Assembly: GCF_005502275.1 (NCBI RefSeq)
Contig: NZ_SWLZ01000030.1
Span: 1-51,011, forward strand
Reading direction: 5' to 3'
DNA: 51,011 nucleotides
Source: Robertmurraya siralis
Lineage (GTDB): Bacteria; Bacillota; Bacilli; Bacillales; Cytobacillaceae
Shown: one piece after another, positions 35,271 to 44,226 of the stretch
Position numbering within the stretch: the stretch's first letter is position 1
Layout: each line of letters starts with the position of its first letter
Translations under genes and position numbers: made by a program
The notes under the pieces: generated by a model
The model's input: only the letters and a program-made list of their open reading frames with translations
What the model was told of the DNA's origin: nothing
The model's database searches: none

Positions 35271-36032
35271 GTGGAATATACGGTGCAGAAATTGGCTCAA
35301 TTGGCGGGAGTCAGTTCTCGAACACTGCGTTATTACGATCAAATCGGGATATTGACACCGGCAAGAGTTAATTCATCAGGATATCGCATCTACGGTCAAA
35401 AGGAAGTCGATCGATTACAGCAAATCCTGTTTTATCGTGAATTGGGCATAGCGTTAGAGACGATTAAGGAAATCATGACTGCACCTTCTTTCGATGCTGA
35501 AAAAGCATTAAACGAGCATCGAGAACAGCTTCTTAAAAAAAGAAAGCAGTTGGATTTACTCATCACAAATGTAGAGAAAACAATTGCTTCAGCAGAAGGG
35601 AGAATGAATATGAGCGACCAGGAAAAATTTGAAGGCTTTAAGAAGAAAATGATTGATGAGAATGAGCGTAAATACGGGAAAGAAATTCGTGAAAAATATG
35701 GGGAAGACACGGTGAATCAATCAAATGCAAAATTGATGAATATGAGTCAAGAGGATTATGAGGCTGTGACAAAGCTTGAAGCGGAAGTAAGGGAAGCTCT
35801 GGCGGAAGCTTTTGCAACAGGAGATCCTGCTGGTGAACTGGCTCAAAAGGCAGCGGAACTGCATAAGCGCTGGCTCACCTATTACTGGACAGAGTACAGT
35901 AAGGAGGCACATGCAGGGCTTGCTCAAATGTACGTTGAAGATGAAAGATTCACAGCATACTATGATAAGGAACAGCCTGGTATGGCAGCGTTTCTAAGAG
36001 ATGCCGTTCATATTTATACTGGGCAAAAATAA
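35271..36032 (+). CDS. MerR family regulator with TipAS ligand domain (Mta-like)
   Basis: 253 residues. N-terminal winged HTH VQKLAQLAGVSSRTLRYYDQIG (about 4-25) and RVNSSGYRIYG, a long dimerisation helix (about 76-115), then a TipAS domain with LHKRWLTYYWTEYSKEAHAGLAQMYVEDERF. B. subtilis Mta activates multidrug exporter genes and its own gene. Start GTG with AAGGAGGTGA. Its own promoter has the MerR-type 19-bp spacer, so autoactivation is likely. No exporter gene is adjacent. Confidence 0.92.
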   Translation: MEYTVQKLAQLAGVSSRTLRYYDQIGILTPARVNSSGYRIYGQKEVDRLQQILFYRELGIALETIKEIMTAPSFDAEKALNEHREQLLKKRKQLDLLITNVEKTIASAEGRMNMSDQEKFEGFKKKMIDENERKYGKEIREKYGEDTVNQSNAKLMNMSQEDYEAVTKLEAEVREALAEAFATGDPAGELAQKAAELHKRWLTYYWTEYSKEAHAGLAQMYVEDERFTAYYDKEQPGMAAFLRDAVHIYTGQK

Positions 36033-36042
36033 TGACCGAAAC

Positions 36043-36073
36043 AATCGATTGGGGACGCCTGATCGATTTTTCG
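36043..36073 (+). terminator. Weak terminator-like hairpin
   Basis: AATCGAT and ATCGATT (7 bp) followed by TTTT after the MerR gene. Confidence 0.4.
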
Positions 36074-36114
36074 TTTATAATAAAGATCAGTAAACTTGTC
36101 TTGAAGGTGATTGT

Positions 36115-36495
36115 ATCAAAAAAGTAACTAATTTTTTATTAATTTGTGCAGGGTTTGTAAGTTTAGGAATTGGTCTGTTAGGGATCATTTTACCAGTTAT
36201 CCCGACGACACCTTTGCTGCTATTAGCATCCTATTGTTTTGTAAAAGGATCGGAAAAATTTGCGGTGTGGTTTAAAGGAACGACGATATACAAGAAGCAT
36301 TTAGAGGAGTTTGTGACCAATAAAACGATGACTCTTAAGCAAAAAATAACGTTAAATTTATTTGCCGACAGTATGATTGCGATTGCTTTCTTTACCGTCG
36401 ACAAATGGTCTGTAAGAGTGATTCTCATTTTAGTAGTCATTTATAAATACTATTATTTTATTACGAAAATTAAGACAGTCAAGGCATCGAAATAA
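36115..36495 (+). CDS. YbaN/DUF454 family membrane protein, apparent ATC start
   Basis: Coding similarity begins well upstream of the first ATG/GTG/TTG: KKVTNFLLICAGFVSLGIGL and LGIILPVIPTTPLLLLASYC are the conserved start of DUF454 proteins (usually MKKIKN...). The codon where Met is expected is ATC, 5-6 bases after AAGGTG, so either this is a rare ATC initiation codon or the start has been lost by a G-to-C change. Four hydrophobic segments in about 126 residues. If ATC is not used, translation could begin only at TTG 36211/36214, deleting the family signature. Confidence 0.6.
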   Translation: MKKVTNFLLICAGFVSLGIGLLGIILPVIPTTPLLLLASYCFVKGSEKFAVWFKGTTIYKKHLEEFVTNKTMTLKQKITLNLFADSMIAIAFFTVDKWSVRVILILVVIYKYYYFITKIKTVKASK

Positions 36496-36589
36496 GAATG
36501 CAGGGCTTTCGTATAGCTCACAAGTAACTCGGCTTGAACAATATTGTTGAGGCAAATGCTCCGTATAAATTGTAAAGCAGGTGAAGAGA

Positions 36590-36790
36590 ATGTTCGTCGG
36601 GCGTGCGTTGTATATATTAGGGTTGGTGTTTGTATTATTTAGCAGCCTTTTAGTCGTGATGTCGATTTTCTCAAAACATGGTGGAGAAACAGCAATACCA
36701 TTATTCGCATTGCTTAATGGATTGATTGCAATGGGGATTGGAGAGCTGGTTATCGATCTGAATCATCGAAAAAAAGATGAGAAGAAATAA
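36590..36790 (+). CDS. Small two-TM membrane protein
   Basis: 66 residues from the ATG that follows AGGTGAAGAG; an in-frame GTG nine bases earlier is the alternative. Two hydrophobic helices (about 5-25 and 33-53), basic tail NHRKKDEKK. Unrecognised. A terminator follows. Confidence 0.7.
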   Translation: MFVGRALYILGLVFVLFSSLLVVMSIFSKHGGETAIPLFALLNGLIAMGIGELVIDLNHRKKDEKK

Positions 36791-36816
36791 TAGATTTCAA
36801 TCATATGTTCTGCATG

Positions 36817-36854
36817 AAAAAGACAAGCCTAAAGCAATGGGCTTGTCTTTTTTT
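36817..36854 (+). terminator. Rho-independent terminator
   Basis: AAAAAGACAAGCC and GGCTTGTCTTTTT with a longer T run. The following 36855-37281 is AT-rich, contains a TATAAT-like box at 37072 without a partner, and no gene. Confidence 0.85.
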
Positions 36855-37281
36855 GTACGTTTTTTCACTGTAACCGTTGATAACCAAAGCAGACACGGAG
36901 TATGAGCGCATTTGTTTCCTTTACATCTTCCCGTAATCGTATGCCTGCTCCCAAAGAACATGTTTTTTTAAAACATGCACCTTTAGTATTTATCCAGTTA
37001 TAAAAGAGAAAATAATTATCTTATTACTAAGTTATCAATATTCTTTAAAATGTAAACAAATGGTAAAATTGTATAATTTGTGAATTATGTAACTCGTTGG
37101 TTGAAATATCCAATAATTCCGTAATAATTTAGAGGAAAGGAAATAATCTATCTGAGGGGCAAAAACAAAAAATTATAATCTTACATGCTTGTAGATATTC
37201 TAATTTTTGATGAGGACCAAGAAATGGAATAAATCGTATATTACTATCAACTTTTTTAAAACTAGTGATGGAGGTAGGAGT

Positions 37282-37431
37282 ATGAATATAAAAATTGCAG
37301 TAATTTTATGTGTTATTAGTTTTATTGCCATAGTAATAGATGGGGATTTTAAACAATGGCAGCTCGGTGCCTTTTTTGTCATCGTTTTAGCATCTTTTAT
37401 TATTTACAAAAAAAGACATCGCTCTTTTTAA
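37282..37431 (+). CDS. Small two-TM membrane protein (49 residues)
   Basis: ATG directly preceded by GATGGAGGTAGGAG; a longer frame upstream has no site. MNIKIAVILCVISFIAIVID and WQLGAFFVIVLASFIIYKK are two membrane helices joined by GDFKQ, ending with KKRHRSF. Such short proteins are common in Bacillus genomes; function unknown. Confidence 0.65.
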   Translation: MNIKIAVILCVISFIAIVIDGDFKQWQLGAFFVIVLASFIIYKKRHRSF

Positions 37432-37494
37432 AGGAGAGAGTACAGTAATTTGAGTGGGAAATAAAACATGGGATAAAATCGCAAGTAAAATTAG

Positions 37495-37544
37495 AAAAAG
37501 ACGACTTACATTTAAAGGATTTAAATGGGAGTCCTCTTTTTTAT
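37495..37544 (+). terminator. Terminator-like long hairpin
   Basis: CATTTAAA/TTTAAATG core with an imperfect outer stem AAAAAGACGACT/AGTCCTCTTTTT. About 60 bases after the 49-residue gene. Confidence 0.55.
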
Positions 37545-37755
37545 AGGGCCAAGCTTTACTAGCCTTGTACAAATCTGAATTGTTGACACTCTAAAAATAA
37601 TTAAGCAAAGAAAATTAAAAATTGACGATGGTGAATGATTCTTATCTAGGGAGAGCCTCTAAATCCGACCTTAACACGATCAAATTTAAGATTTTTAAGT
37701 TTATATTAAGTTAATCAAAAATTGATAGCACATTTCTATTCCTAAATGTTAGTCG

Positions 37756-37790
37756 GAGCTCATCTTGTTTGTAAGACGATGAGCTCTTTC
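37756..37790. terminator. Hairpin between convergent genes
   Basis: GAGCTCATC and GATGAGCTC (9 bp perfect) with TTTC following. The remainder of 37545-37859 shows no gene. Confidence 0.5.
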
Positions 37791-37859
37791 AAATTTCTTT
37801 TGAATAATCGCTAGACTATAGTAATTTATTATTCGCCAGTTTCTAAAGAGCACAGTGCC

Positions 37860-39353
37860 CTATTTTATCCCCTTCATAAATCCTTGGATTTTTGGAGCAA
37901 ATAAGAAGAGGATGACGGCTAATAAGATGGAGACTCCACCAATTATACCAAAGTAGACCATTTCCGTTTCCGGTGTATAGAATTTTACAACTTGTGCGTT
38001 GATTGCCTGTGCTGCTGCGTTGGATAAAAACCACAGGCTCATCGTTTGCGCCGAGAAAGCGGCAGGTGCAAGCTTTGTCGTTGCTGAAAGTCCTACTGGT
38101 GATAGGCATAATTCTCCTAAAACAACAATGAAATAACTAAGCACTAGCCATAATGGATTAACGAGTGCATCCGTACCGGCGAAATAACCAGGTATAAGAA
38201 TGACGATGAATGATAGACCCGCAAATAATAACCCAAATGAAAATTTTTGAGGAATGGTTGGCTGTCGCTTCCCAAGCTTGACCCACATCCAAGCAAAAAT
38301 AGGAGCTATAGTAATGATAAACAATGGGTTTAAAGATTGAAACCATGCTGGAGAAATCGAAAATCCAGCTATTTCAAGTTGTGTACGCTTGTCCGCATAA
38401 TTAGCTAAAATGGTAGAGCCTTGTTCTTGAATGGCCCAAAACATTACAGAGGCAATAAATAACGGAATATAAGCCAATAATCTAGAACGCTCTACTGATG
38501 ATGTTTTTTTGCTGCGGTACATCACTGTGAAATATAGAATTGGTAAGCCAATCCCTAATATCCCAATCAGTGCAACAAAGCTATCGAACGTAAGCAGCCC
38601 CATTGGAATCGCTACAGCAATAGCGATGGCAAGAATGATTGCCGATAATCCGACAATCGTAAATGTCTTTCTCTTTTCCGTAGCTGTCATTGGATTAGGA
38701 ACGATTGTACCAGCAAGCCCAAGATTCTTTTTCTTTGTAAAAACAAACAGAAGAAGTCCAATAAACATTCCGATCGCTGCGATGGCAAAACCTAAATGGA
38801 AGTCATGCTTCATTCCGATTTCACCGACGATAAGAGGTGAAAGGAATCCACCAAGGTTAATTCCCATATAGAAAATACTAAAACCAGAATCCCGACGATT
38901 GTCTTGTTCGCTGTAAATGTCACCGACAACGCTAGAGACATTTGGTTTCAATAATCCTGTACCGAGTACAATTAATACCATAGAAATAAAGAATAAAATT
39001 AGGTTGCCAGGCACGGCGAGAGCAATATGACCGAGCATAATCAAAATTCCGCCGTAAAAAACCGCTTTAGATGTCCCCAGTATGCGGTCTGCTAGCCAAC
39101 CGCCGATGATGCCAGACATATAAACGAGTGACCCATAGATAGACATAATTGACAGTGCTGTTGTCTGATCGAGTCCAAGGCCGCCTTTGGAAACCTCATA
39201 ATACATATAAAAAACAAGGATTGCTCTCATTCCGTAGTAAGAAAATCTCTCCCAAAATTCTGTAAAGAAGAGGGTAAACAAACCTTTAGGGTGACCAAAA
39301 AACCCCTTTTGAGGAACGCTCTCCACAATTTTCTGTTTCATTTCATTACTCAT
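37860..39353 (-). CDS. Peptide:proton symporter, POT/PTR family (DtpT/YclF-like)
   Basis: 497 residues and about 14 membrane segments. Family signatures: FFTEFWERFSYYGMRAILVFYM (ExxERFxYYG motif, about 30-51), GGWLADRILGTSKAVFYGG, and FSIFYMGINLGGFLSPLIVG (PTR2 second signature). Takes up di- and tripeptides with protons. RBS AAGGAGG. Single gene; peptidase T further on would fit peptide use. Confidence 0.94.
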   Translation of the reverse strand: MSNEMKQKIVESVPQKGFFGHPKGLFTLFFTEFWERFSYYGMRAILVFYMYYEVSKGGLGLDQTTALSIMSIYGSLVYMSGIIGGWLADRILGTSKAVFYGGILIMLGHIALAVPGNLILFFISMVLIVLGTGLLKPNVSSVVGDIYSEQDNRRDSGFSIFYMGINLGGFLSPLIVGEIGMKHDFHLGFAIAAIGMFIGLLLFVFTKKKNLGLAGTIVPNPMTATEKRKTFTIVGLSAIILAIAIAVAIPMGLLTFDSFVALIGILGIGLPILYFTVMYRSKKTSSVERSRLLAYIPLFIASVMFWAIQEQGSTILANYADKRTQLEIAGFSISPAWFQSLNPLFIITIAPIFAWMWVKLGKRQPTIPQKFSFGLLFAGLSFIVILIPGYFAGTDALVNPLWLVLSYFIVVLGELCLSPVGLSATTKLAPAAFSAQTMSLWFLSNAAAQAINAQVVKFYTPETEMVYFGIIGGVSILLAVILFLFAPKIQGFMKGIK

Positions 39354-39512
39354 TCTGAATCCTCCTTAACATTATTCTATAATACTTTTAATAGTTCTGT
39401 ATTGTCAAAATAATTTGTTGGATTAGGAGTAAATTCCTATTCTTTAAGGGTTATATTAGTATAATTGTAAATAAACGGGATTATTTTTATATTTCGAAAT
39501 AATAATTACGAA

Positions 39513-39539
39513 GTAATAGTGGTAATAGTAGTAATAGTT
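39513..39539. repeat. Three 9-bp direct repeats
   Basis: GTAATAGTG, GTAATAGTA, GTAATAGTT in tandem about 80 bases before the MOSC gene. May be a simple slippage repeat. Confidence 0.6.
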
Positions 39540-39618
39540 TTTCCCTTTGCTAGGCGGAGGTATCAAAATCCAATCGATATATGTAAAATAGAAGAAAGGG
39601 TCATAAGGAGGAGAGAAA

Positions 39619-40341
39619 GTGAAAGTAGGCAAAATAAAGGAAATTGTACGACATCCTGTAAAATCCTTTCGTGGTGAAAATGTTTCAAAAACAAAGATTC
39701 TATCTTATGGAGTATATGGAGATCGAAGCCACGCTTTTTTAGATCATTCGAGGCCGGGAAAATACTTAACTCTTACTCAAATCCCGCAGCTTGCAAACTA
39801 TCATGCTTCATTTACCGGAGAAGAAAGTTTCGAGCGTTTTCCATCACTCACAATAAAGTCTCCGACTGGCCATGTTTACAAATGGGGAGAGGAAGGATTA
39901 AAAGACGAATTAGAGAGTCTGTCCAACCGGGAAATAACTCCGGTTCAATATTCTCCTTTATCTGTGCCGATTGGAGCAATTGAAGAAGAGCATTTGCTCA
40001 TTACAACAGAAGCCTCTTTGACAAGGATATCTGAAGTATGGGGCAAGCACGTCGACTATCGAAGGTTTCGCCCTAATTTAGTGTTTTCCTTAGACGGGAA
40101 TGAAGCTTTTATTGAAGAGACATGGTTTGGCAAGAGGGTAAAAATCGGTGAGGTTGAAATCATTGTGAAACGACATTGCGAGCGGTGTCAGATTATCAAT
40201 ATTGATCCAAATGACGGTAATTTGGATTCATCCTTATTAAAGACAGTTTATAAAGAAAGAAATAACTATTTTGGTGTGTATGCTTCTGTCATAAAAACAG
40301 GAAATATTGCCGTAGGTGATGATGTTTATCTTTTCGATTAG
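39619..40341 (+). CDS. MOSC domain protein
   Basis: 240 residues: N-terminal MOSC_N beta barrel (IVRHPVKSFRGENVSKTKIL, then GDRSHAFLD) and MOSC domain with RRFRPNLVFSLDG and the conserved Cys in VKRHCERCQIINIDP, as in YcbX/mARC-type molybdenum cofactor sulfurase-like proteins. Sulfur or Moco transfer is the family role; partner unknown. Start GTG, RBS AAGGAGGAGAG. Confidence 0.88.
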   Translation: MKVGKIKEIVRHPVKSFRGENVSKTKILSYGVYGDRSHAFLDHSRPGKYLTLTQIPQLANYHASFTGEESFERFPSLTIKSPTGHVYKWGEEGLKDELESLSNREITPVQYSPLSVPIGAIEEEHLLITTEASLTRISEVWGKHVDYRRFRPNLVFSLDGNEAFIEETWFGKRVKIGEVEIIVKRHCERCQIINIDPNDGNLDSSLLKTVYKERNNYFGVYASVIKTGNIAVGDDVYLFD

Positions 40342-40496
40342 CTTTGTTAAACAATATGGTTGATTAAACGATTTTTGGCTCATTTTGTGTGAACTTCTGA
40401 TTCCATGAAGCGATGTGAGAAAACAAGTTTTCTCTGTCGCTTCATGGAATCAGAGAGAAAATGAGCCAAAAATCAACACCGACATATAACAAAGCT
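40340..40496. repeat. Palindromic repeat element, copy C (most complete)
   Basis: 157 bases with inverted ends AGCTTTGTTA/TAACAAAGCT, inner arms GATTTTTGGCTCATTTT (from 40370) and AAAATGAGCCAAAAATC, and a central hairpin GATTCCATGAAGCGA...TCGCTTCATGGAATC around GAGAAAACAAGTTTTCTC. Nearly the whole element is one stem. Related copies lie at 3633, 6792, 8413 and 50254. Confidence 0.8.
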
Positions 40497-40526
40497 TTTC
40501 GATTAAAAATGAAAGAGGAACGTTTG

Positions 40527-41486
40527 CTACACTGTTCCTCTTTCTATCAGCTTTGCTTCCATTTCAATTGAGGATATCTCTTCATTGATTGCTTGCAGAA
40601 AAAGGTTTTTTCCTATCTCTTCAATTGGGATTTCAATCGTTGTAATTCCTAACATTTTGGCAATTGGTTGATTATCAAAGCCAATAAGTGCCAGTTCGTC
40701 AGGGATTGCAATTTGCTGGTTTTGACAATATGCAACGATTCCGGCGGCGACTTGATCTGAGGTTACAAGCAATGCACTAGGAGGTTCTGACATTGCTTGG
40801 ATGCTTTGCACCACTTGTGAGCCGTCTTCTAAGTGGTAGCAGCCAGTAATAATATAGTCCGGATTATTAGGGAGCTGATATTTTTTTATGAAATCGGCGT
40901 ATGCAGATTGTCGTTCGTGGCTATTTGTTCCTGTTTTTCTCCCAAGTGTATAGCCTATCCGTCGATGTCCTTTCTCATATAAATAATCCAATGCTTTCAT
41001 AAATGTTTGATAGTGGTTAACGAAAGTGGCTGCAAGATGAGTATCCTCGACCTTTTCGCAAAGAACAATCGGACCATAGGAGAGATACTCTTGAATAAGC
41101 GCTAAGTTGCAAGTTCTGGAGCAGATAATTAATGAGTCAATTTGTTTTTGTTTAAGCATTTGCAGCGCTTCTAGCTCCCGGCTTTCGATATAATTGGTTT
41201 GGAATATGATGAGCTTATAGTTATGTTCAAGGGCCTGATTGGCAATGCCTTTTAACAACTGTCCAAAATAGGGAAGATCGGTAAAAGGAAGAACGACGCC
41301 GACGAGCTGTGTTTTCCCTTTGCTTAAGTGAACTGCATTGATATTTTGTTGATAATTGCATTTTTTAATTGCTTCTAAGACGGCCAGTCTTTTTTCTTCT
41401 TTTACGTATGGATGGTTATTCAATACCCGAGAGACAGTTGAAACAGAAACATTGGCCATTTTAGCTAAGTCTTTAATATTTGTCAT
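40527..41486 (-). CDS. LacI family regulator, CcpB-like
   Basis: 319 residues from the ATG after AAAGGTGAAG. HTH: MTNIKDLAKMANVSVSTVSRVLNNHPYV (hinge helix not typical CcpA). The periplasmic-binding-protein-like domain includes GVVLPFTDLPYFGQLLKGI, DSLIICSR, YGPIVLCE and LLVTSDQVAAGI, close in order to B. subtilis CcpB. A perfect LacI-type palindrome lies upstream of the small gene that precedes it, so autoregulation is likely. The effector is unknown. Confidence 0.88.
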   Translation of the reverse strand: MTNIKDLAKMANVSVSTVSRVLNNHPYVKEEKRLAVLEAIKKCNYQQNINAVHLSKGKTQLVGVVLPFTDLPYFGQLLKGIANQALEHNYKLIIFQTNYIESRELEALQMLKQKQIDSLIICSRTCNLALIQEYLSYGPIVLCEKVEDTHLAATFVNHYQTFMKALDYLYEKGHRRIGYTLGRKTGTNSHERQSAYADFIKKYQLPNNPDYIITGCYHLEDGSQVVQSIQAMSEPPSALLVTSDQVAAGIVAYCQNQQIAIPDELALIGFDNQPIAKMLGITTIEIPIEEIGKNLFLQAINEEISSIEMEAKLIERGTV

Positions 41487-41520
41487 AAACTTCACCTTTA
41501 AAGTTGTCGTTTTTGAGTAA

Positions 41521-41652
41521 TCATTTCTTATGATTAAAATAATCATCAAAATTCTCAAATGGATGAACATCCAGCGATTGGCCAGAGGCCTTTAAACAAT
41601 AATAAGAAGAAGATAAAATAATTAAACAAAGAATGATTAATCCTAGCATCAC
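41521..41652 (-). CDS. Small membrane protein in the CcpB-like operon
   Basis: 43 residues from GTG (or 42 from the next ATG) with AAGGAGG 7-10 bases upstream. MLGLIILCLIILSSSYYC is one membrane helix, followed by LKASGQSLDVHPFENFDDYF and NHKK. The gene is in the leader of the LacI-family gene, 34 bases before its start codon, and behind the same operator. Unrecognised. Confidence 0.6.
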   Translation of the reverse strand: MMLGLIILCLIILSSSYYCLKASGQSLDVHPFENFDDYFNHKK

Positions 41653-41691
41653 ATTTACGCCTCCTTATCCTTTATAATAAGAGCGTAAATG

Positions 41692-41712
41692 ATGAAACGC
41701 GTTTCATGTCAA
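41692..41712 (-). promoter_or_regulatory. LacI-type operator with adjacent -35 box
   Basis: ATGAAACGCGTTTCAT is a 16-bp perfect palindrome with the central CG of LacI-family operators. On the minus strand TTGACA directly precedes and overlaps it by one base; possible -10 boxes downstream (TACGCT with a 19-base spacer, or TATTAT further on) are not ideal. The CcpB-like regulator is the obvious candidate to bind it. Confidence 0.7.
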
Positions 41713-41741
41713 ACCGGATATCAAAAAAACCAATGGCTATT

Positions 41742-41921
41742 TTAAAGAGTTGCTAGCTGTTTATGAAGGGCCTTCAATTCTTCTTCAATTTCACTAATTT
41801 GCTTTTCTAGTGGGGAAAGCTTTCCTTGCACAAACTCCAATTTTTCCAGATCGTTTTGCAGGCGAATATATTCATACTTCAATTCTTGAATTTTATATTC
41901 TATCTCTTTTTTCTTCATCAT
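41742..41921 (-). CDS. Small coiled-coil protein, SE1832 family
   Basis: 59 residues from the ATG ATG pair behind GAGGTG; a longer upstream frame has no ribosome site. KKEIEYKIQELKYEYIRLQNDLEKLEFV and EKQISEIEEELKALHKQL form two charged heptad-rich helices. This matches the small SE1832-type Bacilli family as I remember it; no function is known. Confidence 0.75.
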   Translation of the reverse strand: MMKKKEIEYKIQELKYEYIRLQNDLEKLEFVQGKLSPLEKQISEIEEELKALHKQLATL

Positions 41922-42103
41922 TAGCACCTCGATTCTAACTATATACATAACATACATTTCGCTTTCCGTCATCGTTGATGTCGATGGGCAGTTGTTTCGT
42001 CGAAAAGTGAAAATACGTTTGAATGGTTTCAACCTCTGGAAGAAAATACACTTCCTTTATTGAATTAGAGTGAGCTGCAGCCAAGAAAGATATTCTTTAT
42101 TGC

Positions 42104-42208
42104 TCATATAGTAGGCCTTAAGTTAAAGGCAACAAAAATAATTCCTGCGATGAGAAGGGGATTTTTTGCAGCATGAACTTTAGATGATAGTGCGTGAGCC
42201 TTTTCCAT
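42104..42208 (-). pseudogene. N-terminal remnant of a CynX/NimT-type MFS transporter
   Basis: ATG after AGGAGTG, then MEKAHALSSKVHAAKNPLLI AGIIFVAFNLRPTI and a stop. The end resembles the start of CynX/YycB-type transporters (LLILGIIFVAFNLRPAITSVGPL). Nothing of the remaining 350 residues is seen downstream. It might still be translated as a 34-residue peptide. Confidence 0.5.
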
Positions 42209-42251
42209 GTAAAAGCACTCCTGTAATAAAGTTATAGACATTTTTTAATAA

Positions 42252-42346
42252 TTCTGATTATTAAAAAAGCATGACATTGCTGGGCAATAACGGATTAATA
42301 GCGAAGCTTTCAAGCTTCGCTATTAATCGGTGATCATGCTTTTTCT
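42252..42346 (-). terminator. Compound inverted repeat / terminator of pepT
   Basis: Inner stem GATTAATAGCGAAGCTT with AAGCTTCGCTATTAATC (17 bp perfect, 2-base loop) enclosed by outer arms AAAAAGCATGA/TCATGCTTTTT. On the minus strand the outer arm ends with TTTTTT. Confidence 0.75.
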
Positions 42347-43566
42347 TCAAATAATCGGAGAATTTCAATCATGACTTTTGTTGCCTTTTCCATGTTATCA
42401 ACGGAAATATACTCAAACTTCCCGTGATAATTTTCTCCACCTGTAAAAATATTAGGAGTTGGCAAGCCCATATAAGAAAGTTGCGACCCGTCTGTTCCGC
42501 CGCGAACAGGTTCAATGACTGGTTCAATACCGAGATTGGTCATCGCCTCGTGGGCAATATCGACAATCTCCATGACCGGTTCAATTTTTTCCCGCATATT
42601 GTAATATTGGTCGTTCATATCAAGAATGACTTTATCTTGACCGTATTTTCCCCGCAATTCCTCAACAATGTTTACGATCGTTTCTTTCCGCTGGTTAAAA
42701 TTGTCCCGATCGAAATCACGAATGATGTAATAAAGAGTTGTTTGTTCAACATCACCATTGACAGAGAGCAGGTGGTAGAAGCCTTCGTAGCCTTCTGTAT
42801 ACTCCGGAGCTTCATTTGCAGGAAGCTTGCCGTTAAATTCCATCGCCATTTTTCCGGAGTTGATCATCTTACCTTTTGCAGTTCCTGGATGAATGTTGTT
42901 GCCTTTAAAGGTGATCTTCGCATAAGCAGCACTGAAGCTTTCGTATTGAAGCTGTCCGAGTGGTCCGCCATCCATCGTATAGGCATATTTTGCGTTAAAT
43001 GCCTTGACATCAAATTTATGAGGTCCTCTGCCAATCTCTTCGTCAGGAGTAAAGGCAACCCGCACTTTTCCATGTTCAATCTCAGGATGTGCTAATAGGT
43101 ATTCAAGTGCTGTCATTATTTCGGCGATGCCAGCTTTATTATCCGCTCCTAAAAGGGTCGTTCCATCTGTTGTAATTAAAGTGTGACCTATGTATTTTTT
43201 TAGATTTGGGTAATCTTGAGGTGATAGGATGACGTTCAATTCTTCATTCAGGATAATTTCATTGCCATCATAGTTCTCGACAATTTGTGGATTTACGCCT
43301 GCCCCAGTAAAATCAGTGGCTGTATCTACATGAGCTAAGAAGCCTATTGTCGCCACATTCTTTTCGGTGTTTGCTGGTAGTGTCGCCATCACATATCCGT
43401 TTTGATCCATTGTGACCTCACTCATGCCAATAGCCTTTAGCTCTTCGACAAGCATATTGGCAAGCTCAAGCTGTCCTGATGTTGAAGGGCATGTAGTTGA
43501 ATCTTCATTTGATTGAGTATCCACCTTTGCATATCGAATGAGCCTCTCCATTAACTTTTGTTTCAT
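42334..43566 (-). CDS. pepT: Peptidase T (tripeptide aminopeptidase)
   Basis: 410 residues of the M20B metallopeptidase family. N-terminal [22 protein letters not shown], first metal motif [12 protein letters not shown] (HxD), [15 protein letters not shown] (metal-bridging Asp), [15 protein letters not shown] (catalytic and metal Glu) and C-terminal [20 protein letters not shown] with [11 protein letters not shown] (last His). Removes N-terminal residues from tripeptides in the cytoplasm. Single gene. Confidence 0.96.
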   Translation of the reverse strand: MKQKLMERLIRYAKVDTQSNEDSTTCPSTSGQLELANMLVEELKAIGMSEVTMDQNGYVMATLPANTEKNVATIGFLAHVDTATDFTGAGVNPQIVENYDGNEIILNEELNVILSPQDYPNLKKYIGHTLITTDGTTLLGADNKAGIAEIMTALEYLLAHPEIEHGKVRVAFTPDEEIGRGPHKFDVKAFNAKYAYTMDGGPLGQLQYESFSAAYAKITFKGNNIHPGTAKGKMINSGKMAMEFNGKLPANEAPEYTEGYEGFYHLLSVNGDVEQTTLYYIIRDFDRDNFNQRKETIVNIVEELRGKYGQDKVILDMNDQYYNMREKIEPVMEIVDIAHEAMTNLGIEPVIEPVRGGTDGSQLSYMGLPTPNIFTGGENYHGKFEYISVDNMEKATKVMIEILRLFEEKA

Positions 43567-43832
43567 TTTTTCAACCCCTAATCGTTATTTTGCAGATTGG
43601 TGCAATTTATAAAATATTGTGATAAAAGTGTGAAGTCTGTTTTCATTATACTACTTTTTGTTATAGTTGAAACTTTTCCAGCGTGCTGCCGAAAAAAGAA
43701 AAAATTTTGTTCAAAACTACATCTTATCTATTGTTGCTCGAATTGACGAACGGATGATATCGATCACACCGTAAAAATATAAAAGCAGTTATGATGAAGA
43801 TGTCAAAGCTCATAAGGAATAGAAAGGTGTGC

Positions 43833-44180
43833 ATGTCAGTGAAACAAGCTAATCTACAAGAATATATTGAGTATAGCCCAGATAACTTTACGAAGCGGAT
43901 TGTGTTTAAAGAAGGAGAAAGTACCGTATTTGTCCTTAACTTTACAGCGAATCAATCTTTACCAAAACATAAACACCCAGGAACGAATGTTTATTTGCTC
44001 GTTCTTAGCGGCGGAGGCACCTTTACAATTGATGGGAAGGATGTAAAGGCAAAGGCCAATGATGTAATCGTCGCTGATGGCGAAGAGGAGTTTGCCTTTG
44101 TCAATGACACAGGTGAAAATACGAGTTTATATGTCATGTTAAATAAAGTTCCAAGCGAGCAATATGTTCAAAATATATAA
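43833..44180 (+). CDS. Cupin domain protein
   Basis: 115 residues from the ATG after GAAAGGTG; an upstream frame start lacks a site. Single cupin barrel: FTANQSLPKHKHPGTNVYLLVLSGGG (motif 1 with His-x-His) and ANDVIVADGEEEFAFVND (motif 2, without the usual PxxxxH His). Metal-binding sensor or enzyme, substrate unknown. Promoter region contains TTGACG at 43743. Confidence 0.85.
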   Translation: MSVKQANLQEYIEYSPDNFTKRIVFKEGESTVFVLNFTANQSLPKHKHPGTNVYLLVLSGGGTFTIDGKDVKAKANDVIVADGEEEFAFVNDTGENTSLYVMLNKVPSEQYVQNI

Positions 44181-44226
44181 AAGGGCAAGTGGGGATTTTA
44201 AGTTGTAAATAAATTTGAGATTAAAG

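Noticed and set aside
37072-37077. Promoter before the 49-residue gene
   Set aside because: TATAAT is present but no -35 box lies at 16-18 bases, and it is about 200 bases from the gene.
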